This document shows, piece by piece, positions 1 through 7,680 of a stretch of DNA of 64,000 nt; the first letter of the stretch is position 1; the number at the start of each line of letters is the position of its first letter. The position numbers were made by a program, and so were the translations under genes. The notes below the pieces were generated by a model. It was given only the letters and a program-made list of their open reading frames with translations. It was not told the origin of the DNA and did not search any database. The DNA comes from Trabulsiella guamensis ATCC 49490 (GTDB taxonomy: Bacteria > Pseudomonadota > Gammaproteobacteria > Enterobacterales > Enterobacteriaceae): contig NZ_JMTB01000113.1 of NCBI RefSeq assembly GCF_000734965.1, forward strand, positions 62,001 to 126,000, given 5' to 3'.

Positions 1-725
1 ACTTTAAAAGCAGGTACGTGGACTTCCTGCTCACGGGTCATCCATAACGCGCCTTTTTCACCCATGGTGACGATAATATTATTTAGCCCCATTTCTAACA
101 GCGAGCGGGCAGCGGTTCGAATATTATCGTAGGTGTTAACTGGCATACCGGTGAGGATTTCCAGTTCGGTTTCATTAGGAATAAAGAAATCACATTTACA
201 GGCATAAGACATATCCAGCTCACGTAACGCTGGTGCTGGATTCAATAACACCTTAATGCCATGTTTTTTGCCAAACTCAATGGCGTGATAAACCGTTTCG
301 AGCTGGACTTCGAGTTGCAGAACAATTAATTGACACTTCTTCAGATCTTCTGCCGCGCGATCAATATCTTCCGGCGACAAAAATTTATTCGCACCTTTAA
401 TAATCAGAATACTGTTGCTGGAGTTGGCGTTAACAAATATCGGCGCCACGCCACTGCTGGTGCAGGGCACTTTTTCAACGTAGGTGGTATTGATGCCCCA
501 GGATTCTAAATTGCGGATGGTGTTGTCAGCAAAAATGTCATCGCCGACTTTGGTCAGCATCATGACTTTGGAATTGAGCTTTGCGGCAGCCACCGCCTGG
601 TTTGCGCCTTTACCGCCACAGCCAATCTTGAATGCGGGTGCTTCCAGGGTTTCCCCCTCTTTTGGCATCTGGTTGGTGTAGGTGATGAGATCAACCATGT
701 TGGAGCCGATAACCGCGATATCCAT
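1..725 (-). CDS. deoK: Deoxyribokinase DeoK (partial, C-terminus outside window)
   Basis: PfkB/ribokinase-family sugar kinase expected to phosphorylate 2-deoxy-D-ribose to the 5-phosphate in the cytoplasm. About 241 N-terminal codons are present, starting MDIAVIGSNMVDLI at 725. The ribokinase N-terminal signature GCGGKGANQ lies at residues 35-43. The catalytic-base motif (DTSGAGD in this family) falls beyond the left edge, so it cannot be checked. The sequence closely resembles what I recall of Salmonella DeoK, and the divergent DeoR-type gene next door fits the Salmonella deoQKPX arrangement. A plain ribokinase is the alternative; the neighbour argues for deoxyribose. Confidence 0.85.
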   Translation of the reverse strand, partial: MDIAVIGSNMVDLITYTNQMPKEGETLEAPAFKIGCGGKGANQAVAAAKLNSKVMMLTKVGDDIFADNTIRNLESWGINTTYVEKVPCTSSGVAPIFVNANSSNSILIIKGANKFLSPEDIDRAAEDLKKCQLIVLQLEVQLETVYHAIEFGKKHGIKVLLNPAPALRELDMSYACKCDFFIPNETELEILTGMPVNTYDNIRTAARSLLEMGLNNIIVTMGEKGALWMTREQEVHVPAFK

Positions 726-1078
726 GTTTACTTCCTCTCTGAAACAATCACACTGCAATGATATTATCGAAACATTATCATGTTACTTTTGTATCATTTG
801 TGATTCTGATCGCGATTAAAAAATCATATGGCTGTTTATTTCTTGATCACCCGTTTTTGTGATGGGGATAACATCGTGCAAACTCAGCGAAATAAAAATC
901 AATTAACTTGCTGATATATATCATTTTAATATTAGTTAAGCGCAACGTAACGGGCTTTCTTTTCAGCAGGCAGCGCAGTATAGTAAAGCGCAGACGGGAT
1001 GTTGCGTACGCATCAGATAATGTTACTTTGAAAACATTAAGAGCTAACTGGGACAGGTTCTTACAGCGGAGAGAGTGA
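726..1078. promoter_or_regulatory. Divergent deoK/deoQ control region
   Basis: A 353-base spacer between divergent deoK and deoQ. It is AT-rich near deoK. A possible CRP site sits at 799-814 (TGTGA, six bases, TCGCG; the right half is imperfect). A ribosome binding site, GGAGAGAG, lies just before deoQ. No RNA gene or reading frame with family resemblance is visible. Control by CRP and DeoQ is inferred from the pathway type, not shown. Confidence 0.4.
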
Positions 1079-1870
1079 ATGGAAACCAAGCAAAAAGAAC
1101 GCATTCGTCGTTTGGTGGAGCTGTTAAAGAAAACAGATCGTATTCACCTTAAAGATGCCGCACGCATGCTTGAAGTCTCCGTGATGACCATTCGCCGTGA
1201 CTTAAGCCCGGACAACAACGGTGACGTCGCGCTGCCGCTGACGCTGCTCGGCGGCTACATAGTGATGGTGAACAAACCGACGTCAGTCACCGCGCCGAGC
1301 GGCAAAGGAAAAACCCATCACCCGGATGACTTACCGGTCGCGATCCTCGCCGCCGGAATGGTAGCGGAAAACGATCTGGTCTTTTTTGATAATGGCCCGG
1401 AAATGCCGCTGGTGATCAGTATGATCCCGGACGACATCACCTTTACGGGGATCTGCTACTCGCACCGCGTATTTATGGCGCTGAATGACAAACCCAACGC
1501 CACCGCCATCCTCTGCGGCGGGACTTATCGCGCTAAGAGCGATGCCTTTTATGACAACAGTAACCCCTCGATTCTGGATTCGCTGAACCCGCGCAAAGTG
1601 TTTATTTCGGCCAGCGGCGTTCATGAACACTATGGCGTGACCTGGTTCAATCTTGATGACCTCGCCACCAAGCGAAAAGCCCTGCAGCACGGCCTGCGGA
1701 AAATCCTGCTGGCGCGTTACGCCCTGTTTGACGATGTGGCACCCGCCAGCATTGGTCCACTTTCGGCATTTGATGTGCTGATAAGCGACCGTCCGCTGCC
1801 GGCAGAGTATGCCACCCACTGCCGGAACGGATTCGTGAAAGTCATTACGCCGGACTCAGACGGCGAATAA
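1079..1870 (+). CDS. deoQ: DeoR-family regulator DeoQ
   Basis: 263-residue DeoR/GlpR-type repressor. Residues about 6-57 form the winged helix-turn-helix, including LKDAARMLEVSVMTIRRDL; the rest is the DeoR C-terminal sugar-phosphate sensor domain. It is clearly related to E. coli DeoR (METRREERI start, LHLKDAA, TIRRDL, FFD and LCGG segments) but differs enough to be its paralogue. Placement divergent from deoK matches Salmonella deoQ, the specific regulator of deoxyribose use. GGAGAGAG precedes the ATG. Its stop is one base from the convergent ilvN stop, with no terminator between. The ligand, probably deoxyribose or its 5-phosphate, is inferred. Confidence 0.8.
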   Translation: METKQKERIRRLVELLKKTDRIHLKDAARMLEVSVMTIRRDLSPDNNGDVALPLTLLGGYIVMVNKPTSVTAPSGKGKTHHPDDLPVAILAAGMVAENDLVFFDNGPEMPLVISMIPDDITFTGICYSHRVFMALNDKPNATAILCGGTYRAKSDAFYDNSNPSILDSLNPRKVFISASGVHEHYGVTWFNLDDLATKRKALQHGLRKILLARYALFDDVAPASIGPLSAFDVLISDRPLPAEYATHCRNGFVKVITPDSDGE

Positions 1871-1871
1871 C

Positions 1872-2162
1872 TTATTCGAAGAACAGCCCGAGCTTGTTAA
1901 AGACGCCCGGATCGCTCTGGTGGCGGACGATATGGACTACGTCCTCGAGTTTGTCTATCTGACTTATCATTTGCTCCAGCCGCTGATCGTTATTGACCAG
2001 TAGCCAGATACGGCTTTTGTCGCTGTTCTGAATCGGCAGACAGAGAATGCCCTCGACGTTAAACGCACGACGGGCAAACAGCCCGCAGACATGAGTCATT
2101 ACGCCCGGGTGGTTGCGCACGGTGAGTTCCAGAATCACGTTGTCATGTGTCGGTTGTTGCAT
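1872..2162 (-). CDS. ilvN: Acetolactate synthase I small (regulatory) subunit
   Basis: 96 residues, the exact length of E. coli IlvN and nearly identical over the first 75 residues. It carries the ACT domain (about residues 8-80, [28 protein letters not shown]) that binds valine and gives feedback inhibition of AHAS I, the first common step of branched-chain amino acid synthesis. The last 20 residues ([20 protein letters not shown]) are the divergent part. The gene begins three bases after the ilvB stop and is co-transcribed with it from the ivbL promoter. Confidence 0.97.
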   Translation of the reverse strand: MQQPTHDNVILELTVRNHPGVMTHVCGLFARRAFNVEGILCLPIQNSDKSRIWLLVNNDQRLEQMISQIDKLEDVVHIVRHQSDPGVFNKLGLFFE

Positions 2163-2165
2163 GGC

Positions 2166-3854
2166 TTATTCCCCCACCATTTCAGTATTTGCCGCACCCG
2201 GCGGAACCATCGGATAGACTTTCTCTTCAGCGTCAATGCGTACGTGGATAAGCGCAGGCCCTGGACGCGCGATAATCTCCTGCAGCGCCGCCTGCGGATC
2301 GTCCGCTGTGGTTAAGTCGCAGGTCTGCAATCCAAAACCAGCCGCTATCTGCATGAAGTTGATCATGCCCGGATAGGTCGCCGCAAAAACCCCCTGCTTG
2401 TAGAACAGGCTCTGCTGCTGATGCACCAGCCCCAGCGCTTCGTTGTTCATCAGGATAATTTTGACGTCGAGATTATTTTCGGCAGCCGTCGCCATCTCCT
2501 GAATGTTCATCATCAGACTGCCGTCGCCGGAGAAGCACAGCACTTTACGGTGCGGATTCGCCAGCGCCGCGCCGATGGCGGCAGGCAGACCGAAGCCCAT
2601 GGTGCCCAGACCGCCGGACGTCAGCCACTGGCGTGGGCGGTTCAACGGATAAGCCTGCGCCACCCACATCTGATGCTGCCCGACATCGGTGGTAATGATA
2701 GCGTCATCATCAACGCAGGCGGCGACCGCATTAATCAGTCCGTAATGGGTCAGCGGATCACCGCCGGCCGGGATGGCGGACGGGAATTCCTGCTGCAGCG
2801 CCGCAACCAGCTGTCGCCACTCTTCACGCGGCGTGGCGTCGATCAGCGGCAACAGCTGCTCCAGCACCTCGCCCACATCGGCCTGAATCGCCACATGCGG
2901 CTGTTTGATTTTACCCAGCTCCGCGCGGTCGATGTCGACGTGAATGATCTTCGCGTTGGGGCAGAACTGCTCCGTTTTGCCGATCGCCCGGTCATCAAAA
3001 CGCGCACCTAACACCACCAGCAGATCTGACTCCTGCAGTATGAAGTTAGTGCTCCGTGCGCCGTGCATACCCAGCATACCCAGTGACAGCGGATGCGCTT
3101 TCGGCAGAATGCCCAACGCCATTAAGGTCATGGTGGTCGGCAGACTGGCTTTCTCCGCCAGCTTGCGTACCTGCTCTGCCGAGGCAATCACGCCGCCGCC
3201 CAGGTAGAGCACCGGGCGACGGGCGGCATTAATCATTGCCGCCGCTTCACGAATATCCTCCAGGCGGAACACCGGCGCAGGCGCGCGCGCGCCAGGAATC
3301 GGCAGGTCGGCGATATCGATTTCAGCCGTCTGCACATCTTTGGGAATGTCGATCCACACCGGCCCCGGACGACCTGACTGCGCAATGCGAAACGCATCGC
3401 TGATCACCTGCGGTAACTCGTTTATGTTGCGGACTAAATAGTTGTGTTTGGTGATGGGAATAGAAATGCCATAGGTGTCCACTTCCTGAAAGGCGTCCGT
3501 ACCGATAAGCGAGGATGAGACCTGCCCGGTAATGCAGACCAGCGGGATGGAATCCAGCCGTGCATCCGCAATCGCCGTGACCAGGTTGGTCGCGCCCGGC
3601 CCGCTACAGGCCATACAAACTGCCGGTTTCCCCTGCGTACGCGCCATGCCTTGTGCAATGAACCCTGCGCCCTGCTCGTGGCGCGCCAGTACATGGCGGA
3701 TCTGCGTGCTTTGACTTAACGCATCATACAACGGCAGCACTGTCCCTCCCGGGATACCTGCCACGGTAGTGATGCCCTGTCGCTCCAGTAAATGAACGAT
3801 TAACTGCGCACCGGTGTAACGCGTGCTTTGTGAGGTTTTGCCCGAACTTGCCAT
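2166..3854 (-). CDS. ilvB: Acetolactate synthase I large (catalytic) subunit
   Basis: 562 residues, the normal length. Thiamine-diphosphate enzyme that condenses two pyruvates to acetolactate, or pyruvate with 2-ketobutyrate to acetohydroxybutyrate. The N-terminal Pyr domain carries the catalytic glutamate E60 (ARHEQGAGF). A central FAD-type domain follows. The C-terminal PP domain has the ThDP/Mg motif GDG at 443-445 ending in NN at 470-471. It is translated with ilvN, with a three-base gap, and lies downstream of the leader peptide ivbL and its attenuator, so expression should respond to valine and leucine charging. Confidence 0.98.
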   Translation of the reverse strand: MASSGKTSQSTRYTGAQLIVHLLERQGITTVAGIPGGTVLPLYDALSQSTQIRHVLARHEQGAGFIAQGMARTQGKPAVCMACSGPGATNLVTAIADARLDSIPLVCITGQVSSSLIGTDAFQEVDTYGISIPITKHNYLVRNINELPQVISDAFRIAQSGRPGPVWIDIPKDVQTAEIDIADLPIPGARAPAPVFRLEDIREAAAMINAARRPVLYLGGGVIASAEQVRKLAEKASLPTTMTLMALGILPKAHPLSLGMLGMHGARSTNFILQESDLLVVLGARFDDRAIGKTEQFCPNAKIIHVDIDRAELGKIKQPHVAIQADVGEVLEQLLPLIDATPREEWRQLVAALQQEFPSAIPAGGDPLTHYGLINAVAACVDDDAIITTDVGQHQMWVAQAYPLNRPRQWLTSGGLGTMGFGLPAAIGAALANPHRKVLCFSGDGSLMMNIQEMATAAENNLDVKIILMNNEALGLVHQQQSLFYKQGVFAATYPGMINFMQIAAGFGLQTCDLTTADDPQAALQEIIARPGPALIHVRIDAEEKVYPMVPPGAANTEMVGE

Positions 3855-3904
3855 GCTCCAGTCCTTTTCTTCTGGGCCGACTTACCTGGCGAGTTCCTTA
3901 AACG

Positions 3905-3938
3905 AAAAACCCCGCCCGGTTTGCGCCGGCGGGGTTTT
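3905..3938 (-). terminator. ilvBN attenuator terminator
   Basis: Rho-independent hairpin on the minus strand: a GC-rich stem, AACCCCGCC pairing with GGGCGGGGTT, followed by a run of T. It lies between the ivbL stop (3959) and the ilvB start (3854). This is the position of the attenuator in the E. coli ilvBN operon. Stalling at the valine codons of the leader is expected to prevent its formation. Confidence 0.85.
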
Positions 3939-3958
3939 GGAATCGTGTGTTCCGGACC

Positions 3959-4057
3959 CTACGGCGCATTGCCGACGACCACCACCACACGCACGACGAC
4001 CACCGCGGCGAGTTGCGCGGTGTTTAGTAGGTTCGTCGTATGCATGGAAGCGTTCAT
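3959..4057 (-). CDS. ivbL: ilvBN leader peptide IvbL
   Basis: A 32-codon leader reading M-N-A-S-M-H-T-T-N-L-L-N-T-A-Q-L-A-A, then four Val, Arg, five Val, Gly-Asn-Ala-Pro and stop. The valine-rich C-terminal half ending in VGNAP matches E. coli IvbL, and total length is the same when the upstream ATG at 4057 is used. A second in-frame ATG at 4045 would give 28 residues. The peptide itself has no other known role; ribosome stalling on Val and Leu codons controls the attenuator downstream. Confidence 0.92.
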   Translation of the reverse strand: MNASMHTTNLLNTAQLAAVVVVRVVVVVGNAP

Positions 4058-4087
4058 TTGGGACCAGCCTGTGATTCATCAATTGAA

Positions 4088-4093
4088 TTTATA
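4088..4093 (-). promoter_or_regulatory. Likely -10 element of the ivbL-ilvBN promoter
   Basis: TATAAA on the minus strand 30 bases before the ivbL start, in a block (TTGTATAAATTCAATTGA) that also occurs upstream of E. coli ivbL. No good -35 hexamer is found at 17 bases; TTGTCT is 20 bases upstream. In E. coli this promoter needs CRP, and a weak CRP-like GTGATC block lies further up near 4160. Confidence 0.5.
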
Positions 4094-4186
4094 CAAGCAC
4101 AGGTTTGGCTGGCAGACAATGGAATTATTTTCATCAGGAGAAAAACTGCGCCGTCGATCACGTTTCGTTTTGCAGCGGCAGAAAAC

Positions 4187-4264
4187 AAAAAACCCCGCCA
4201 GAGCGAGGTTTTTATCGACAGGGTTTGCGGGTGGTAGCCGCAGAACACACTGTGTTACGTCAAC
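4187..4264 (-). ncRNA. istR: IstR-1 antisense sRNA (antitoxin of TisB)
   Basis: Minus-strand sRNA gene of about 78 nt, beginning GTTGACGTAACACAG at 4264 and ending in the terminator hairpin ACCTCGCTCTGGCGGGGT plus six T (to 4187). Start, terminator loop CTCTGG and overall size match E. coli IstR-1. Its 5' segment is complementary to the tisB leader over 20 bases (see direct repeat). It is known to block the ribosome standby site of tis mRNA and trigger RNase III cleavage, so the toxin is silent outside SOS. A longer IstR-2 form starting upstream near the LexA box is likely. Confidence 0.93.
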
Positions 4265-4265
4265 A
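4246..4265. repeat. Direct repeat copy 1 (inside istR)
   Basis: CACACTGTGTTACGTCAACA, identical to 4495-4514. This copy is the template side of the IstR-1 seed. Because istR is read from the minus strand and tisB from the plus strand, two direct copies on one strand produce two complementary RNAs. Confidence 0.95.
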
Positions 4266-4270
4266 GCCAG

Positions 4271-4299
4271 AGTATACGCGATCGCAAGCGAACGCGCAA
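4271..4299 (-). promoter_or_regulatory. istR (IstR-1) sigma-70 promoter
   Basis: On the minus strand TTGCGC (4299-4294), a 17-base spacer and TATACT (4276-4271). Transcription would begin seven bases on, at G4264, which is the first base of IstR-1. No LexA box overlaps it, in keeping with constitutive IstR-1 synthesis. Confidence 0.8.
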
Positions 4300-4362
4300 T
4301 TTTCAGGCACGGATTTTGACGTGTTGAGTATGGTACAGCCCGGCGAATTTGTCCAAAAAATA

Positions 4363-4378
4363 CTGTTCATACATACAG
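4363..4378. promoter_or_regulatory. LexA (SOS) operator of tisB/istR-2
   Basis: CTGTTCATACATACAG fits the LexA box (CTGT, eight A/T-rich bases, ACAG). It overlaps the -35 area of the tisB promoter, whose -10 TATAAT is at 4387-4392. By analogy with E. coli it should also repress the divergent IstR-2 transcript. Confidence 0.92.
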
Positions 4379-4392
4379 TGTTTATCTATAAT
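4364..4392 (+). promoter_or_regulatory. tisB promoter
   Basis: Perfect -10 TATAAT at 4387-4392. The -35 is poor and lies within the LexA operator. The transcript would begin near 4399, giving a leader of about 185 nt before tisB that holds the IstR target at 4495-4514. Confidence 0.75.
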
Positions 4393-4494
4393 GAGCTTGT
4401 TCACTTTGTGAGATTCGGGGGCCGCATGTTATACGGGCGCAATGAAGTCCTGGCTGAAACGGGTGGTGCCGTCAGTGCCTTACCCCTGAGAGAG

Positions 4495-4514
4495 CACACT
4501 GTGTTACGTCAACA
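4495..4514 (+). repeat. Direct repeat copy 2: IstR-1 target in the tis leader
   Basis: Second copy of CACACTGTGTTACGTCAACA, in the tis mRNA about 70-90 bases before the toxin start. This is where IstR-1 pairs in E. coli, at the ribosome standby site. The identity is perfect over 20 bases and extends by one G-U pair. Confidence 0.93.
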
Positions 4515-4582
4515 ACGCGGTTGGTTACAGGCGGCGGAAAGGTACGCCAACCCGGAGTGCTCCTTAACCTGAGGAGACGCGT

Positions 4583-4672
4583 ATGGGCGTGATGGATATG
4601 ATCATTCTTATCCTCAAACTCATTGTTGCTGTACTGCAACTGCTTGATGCTGTCCTGAAATACTTTCGGTAA
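4583..4672 (+). CDS. tisB: SOS-induced membrane toxin TisB
   Basis: 29 residues: MGVMDMIILILKLIVAVLQL followed by LDAVLKYFR. The middle and end (ILILKLIVA, LQLLDAVLKY) match E. coli TisB; only the first residues differ. A single amphipathic helix inserts in the inner membrane, lowers the proton motive force and promotes persistence after DNA damage. GAGGAGA precedes the ATG, but the known mechanism requires upstream standby loading, which IstR-1 blocks. A strong terminator follows at 4693-4719. Too short for most gene callers. Confidence 0.93.
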   Translation: MGVMDMIILILKLIVAVLQLLDAVLKYFR

Positions 4673-4692
4673 TTCAGGTTCAGGTCGCACCT

Positions 4693-4719
4693 AAGAGGGG
4701 CGGGCAACCGCCCCTCTTT
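4693..4719 (+). terminator. tisB terminator
   Basis: AAGAGGGGCGGG, four-base loop, CCGCCCCTCTTTC. A strong hairpin with a short T tract 20 bases after the tisB stop. It is only 17 bases before the next start codon. Confidence 0.85.
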
Positions 4720-4736
4720 CATCACGAGGGAGTGTT

Positions 4737-5183
4737 ATGATGCGTTTACTCATTGAGCCGATTACCCCCGCAGAGCCCGGTTATATCGCGCTTAAGACGG
4801 AAAGCCTGACGCACCATTTCAACATGCTGCGCCGGCTCGAAGAGAGCTGGTTGCGTGGCGAAAATCAGTTCAATGCGCCGGGTGAAAAGCTGTTGGGCGC
4901 GTTCCTGAACGGCAGACTAGTAGGCATTTGCGGCCTTAACCGCGATCCTTTCAGCCAGCTTCCGCGCGCCGGTCGTATTCGTCATCTCTATATCAGTAAA
5001 GCCTGGCGCAGAGCGGGCATTGGCAAACAACTGCTGACCACCGTCATGGCCGATGCCAGCATCTGGTTTGATTTCCTGAATACCCACGCCCCACAAGCAG
5101 CGCATGGCTTCTATCAGAAAATGGGCTTTTTGCCCGTCACTGGCGAATCTCGGGTCACTCACCGCCTGTTCTGCTCGGTGTGA
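4737..5183 (+). CDS. GNAT-family N-acetyltransferase, function unknown
   Basis: 148 residues with the Gcn5-related acetyltransferase fold. Residues about 55-70 (LLGAFLNGRLVGICGL) form the central strands. Residues about 82-101 (IRHLYISKAWRRAGIGKQLL) are motif A with the R-R-A-G-I-G acetyl-CoA loop, and FYQKMGF near residue 125 is the usual C-terminal motif. The acceptor substrate cannot be told from sequence. GAGGGAG lies before tandem ATG codons at 4737 and 4740; I chose the first. There is no room for a promoter between the tisB terminator and this start, so expression may come from readthrough or from a promoter inside tisB. E. coli K-12 has no such gene here as far as I recall. Confidence 0.8.
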   Translation: MMRLLIEPITPAEPGYIALKTESLTHHFNMLRRLEESWLRGENQFNAPGEKLLGAFLNGRLVGICGLNRDPFSQLPRAGRIRHLYISKAWRRAGIGKQLLTTVMADASIWFDFLNTHAPQAAHGFYQKMGFLPVTGESRVTHRLFCSV

Positions 5184-5379
5184 CTGGTACGTCACAGGCA
5201 GGGCTGAACTGGCAACAAAACTTGCCGAAATTGTTTACAAATCCTGCCTGCCCTTGCGTCATCATTCACATTCACAATGATTAAGTTGTCATCTTGCTGT
5301 GGTAGATTCCTCCAGCATTTACAGGTATTCCTGGCGATTTATTCTTCACTTTCTCTTTTTTTAAGACATAACATTCGAC

Positions 5380-6564
5380 ATGAAAAGGCATAAGAACTTC
5401 AATTTGTTGTTGATGTTGGTACTGTTGGTGGCCGTCGGTCAGATGGCGCAAACCATCTACATCCCGGCTATTGCGGATATGGCGCGGGAATTACAGGTCC
5501 GGGAAGGTGCGGTACAGAGCGTGATGGCGGCCTATTTACTGACCTATGGCGTCTCGCAACTGTTTTATGGACCGATCTCGGATCGCGTCGGCCGACGTCC
5601 GGTAATCCTGATCGGGATGACGATTTTTATGCTGGCGACGCTTATCGCCATTACCACGCACAGCCTTCTGGTCTTGATCGCAGCCAGCGCGCTGCAAGGG
5701 ATGGGCACGGGCGTAGGTGGGGTAATGGCGCGAACGCTGCCGCGTGATCTGTATGAAGGTACGCAGCTTCGTCATGCCAACAGTTTGTTAAATATGGGGA
5801 TCCTGGTCAGTCCGCTGTTGGCGCCACTGATTGGCGGTCTGCTGGATACCACCTGGGGCTGGCGTGCCTGCTACGTTTTCCTGCTGGCGCTGTGCGTCAT
5901 CGTGACCTTCAGCATGGCCCGCTGGATGCCGGAAACGCGCCCGAAAGAAGCACCGCGAGCCCGTCTTATCACCAGTTATAAAACACTGTTTGGCAGCACT
6001 GCGTTCAACTGTTATTTACTGATGCTGATCGGCGGACTCGCAGGTATTGCGGTCTTTGAAGCCTGCTCCGGAGTACTGCTGGGCGGTGTACTCGGCCTCA
6101 ACAGCATGGTGGTTAGTATTCTGTTTATTCTGCCGATCCCCGCCGCTTTCTTTGGTGCCTGGTTTGCCGGTCGTCAGAATAAGCGTTTTTCATCGCTGAT
6201 GTGGCAGTCGGTAATTAGCTGCCTGCTGGCGGGTCTGATGATGTGGATCCCCGGTTTACTCGGCGTAATGACCGTCTGGACGCTGCTTATCCCTGCGGCG
6301 CTGTTTTTCTTCGGCGCGGGCATGCTGTTTCCGCTGGCCACCAGCGGCGCGATGGAGCCGTTCCCGTTCCTCGCCGGAACGGCTGGCGCGCTGGTGGGCG
6401 GCCTGCAGAATATCGGTTCCGGCGTGCTGGCCTGGCTGTCGGCAATGATGCCGCAGACGGGGCAAGGCAGTCTCGGCCTGTTGATGCTGTTGATGGGTTT
6501 GCTGATCCTGCTGTGCTGGCTACCACTAGCGTCGCGGTTTAATCAGCATCAGCAGACCATTTAG
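5380..6564 (+). CDS. emrD: Multidrug efflux MFS transporter EmrD
   Basis: 394 residues, the same length as E. coli EmrD and highly similar across the whole protein. Twelve transmembrane helices of the major facilitator superfamily. The loop 2-3 motif GPISDRVGRRP is intact (about residues 64-74), as is the DHA1-type motif C area (GMGTGVGGVMARTLP). It exports amphipathic compounds and uncouplers by proton antiport. Its stop codon abuts the convergent stop of the next gene with no bases between. The 196-base upstream spacer contains short inverted repeats (GGCAA/TTGCC) but no assigned operator. Confidence 0.96.
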   Translation: MKRHKNFNLLLMLVLLVAVGQMAQTIYIPAIADMARELQVREGAVQSVMAAYLLTYGVSQLFYGPISDRVGRRPVILIGMTIFMLATLIAITTHSLLVLIAASALQGMGTGVGGVMARTLPRDLYEGTQLRHANSLLNMGILVSPLLAPLIGGLLDTTWGWRACYVFLLALCVIVTFSMARWMPETRPKEAPRARLITSYKTLFGSTAFNCYLLMLIGGLAGIAVFEACSGVLLGGVLGLNSMVVSILFILPIPAAFFGAWFAGRQNKRFSSLMWQSVISCLLAGLMMWIPGLLGVMTVWTLLIPAALFFFGAGMLFPLATSGAMEPFPFLAGTAGALVGGLQNIGSGVLAWLSAMMPQTGQGSLGLLMLLMGLLILLCWLPLASRFNQHQQTI

Positions 6565-7680
6565 TTACGGTTGCAGCATCACCATCAGCTCGACCGGTGA
6601 GCGGTGCTGCTTAATCAGATCCCGCATCACTTTCATATAGGGCGCGGTATAGGTGAAAAAGCGCTGATACCCTTCGCATAAGGCGCTCACACCGTCAGCG
6701 GTGCGATGTTTCGGGCAATCGCCATTGCACAGCTGACGCATATGGCACTCCTGGCATACCTGCGACAGCGAGGATTTTTTATTCTCGCCAAAGGCGATCG
6801 CCGCCGGGCTGCGGTTTATTTCTGCAAGCGTCGTGTGATGAATATTGCCCAGCCAGTGCTGCGGATAGACAAAGTGATCGCACTGGTAGACATCACCGTT
6901 CGCCTCCAGCGCAAACGCGTGACCGCAGGTTTCGCTTTGTGCGCACATCTGCGAGGGGTAGCCGCTCCAGGCGCCGAGCGTTGAGTCAAAAAGCTGCACG
7001 TAAGTACGTCCCACATCTTCCCGAACCCAGACGTCGAACACTGTGGTGAGGAATTCGCCCCAGGCATCCGCTGTGACCGATTCCGCGCTCGGTTCTCCAT
7101 TTTTATCCAGCTCCATCAGAGGAATAAACTGGATAAACGGCGTACCCTGACGACGCAAATAGCGGTACACCCGTTCAGCATGCTGACTGTTTTGCCGGTT
7201 TACCACTGTCAGCAAATTGAAATCGACACGATGGGCGACCAGCCTGGCAATTGCCTCCATGACTTTGAAATGCGTTGGTTTGCCGCTGCGGTTGACCCGC
7301 CATGTGTCGTGGAGATCTGCGGGGCCATCGAGCGAAATCCCCACCAGCCAGTCGTTGTCATGAAAAAAACGACACCACTCGTCGGTGATCATTATCCCAT
7401 TGGTTTGAAAGGCATTATGAATACGTTTCCCGTCAGCGTACCGCTTTTGCAGTGTGACGACGCGACGAAAGAAATCAATGCCGCACAGCGTGGGCTCACC
7501 GCCCTGCCAGGCAAACTGTACATCCTTTCCCGGCTGCGCGTCGATCTGCTGGCGGATAAATGCCTCCAGAGTGACATCATCCATTTCTTCATTTTTAGGC
7601 TTATCAAGGTAGTAGCAATAACGGCATTTGAGATTACAGCGCGAGCTGGCTGGCTTAGCCATCACGTGACATCCTGTCAT
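6565..7680 (-). CDS. yidF: Anaerobic sulfatase-maturating enzyme (radical SAM/SPASM), YidF-type
   Basis: 371-residue radical SAM enzyme. The CxxxCxxC cluster motif is C15, C19 and C22 (CNLKCRYCYY), followed by GGEPTL. The C-terminal SPASM region has the extra cysteines (CAQSETCG, CDHF, CQECHMRQLCNGDC) that bind two auxiliary clusters. It converts the active-site Cys or Ser of sulfatases to formylglycine without oxygen. Its substrate is probably YidJ three genes away. AAGGA lies seven bases before the ATG at 7680, which overlaps the yidG stop as ATGA. The K-12 protein called YidF is, as I recall, much shorter, so this looks like the complete version. Confidence 0.88.
   Translation of the reverse strand: MTGCHVMAKPASSRCNLKCRYCYYLDKPKNEEMDDVTLEAFIRQQIDAQPGKDVQFAWQGGEPTLCGIDFFRRVVTLQKRYADGKRIHNAFQTNGIMITDEWCRFFHDNDWLVGISLDGPADLHDTWRVNRSGKPTHFKVMEAIARLVAHRVDFNLLTVVNRQNSQHAERVYRYLRRQGTPFIQFIPLMELDKNGEPSAESVTADAWGEFLTTVFDVWVREDVGRTYVQLFDSTLGAWSGYPSQMCAQSETCGHAFALEANGDVYQCDHFVYPQHWLGNIHHTTLAEINRSPAAIAFGENKKSSLSQVCQECHMRQLCNGDCPKHRTADGVSALCEGYQRFFTYTAPYMKVMRDLIKQHRSPVELMVMLQP

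Noticed and set aside
2166-3854. ilvB as an alternative thiamine enzyme such as glyoxylate carboligase
   Set aside because: Length, the E60 residue, the ilvN neighbour and the valine leader peptide identify acetolactate synthase I.
4105-4572. A 155-codon plus-strand open frame across istR and the tis leader
   Set aside because: It runs through the sRNA gene, the LexA operator and the promoter, has no family resemblance and no ribosome site.
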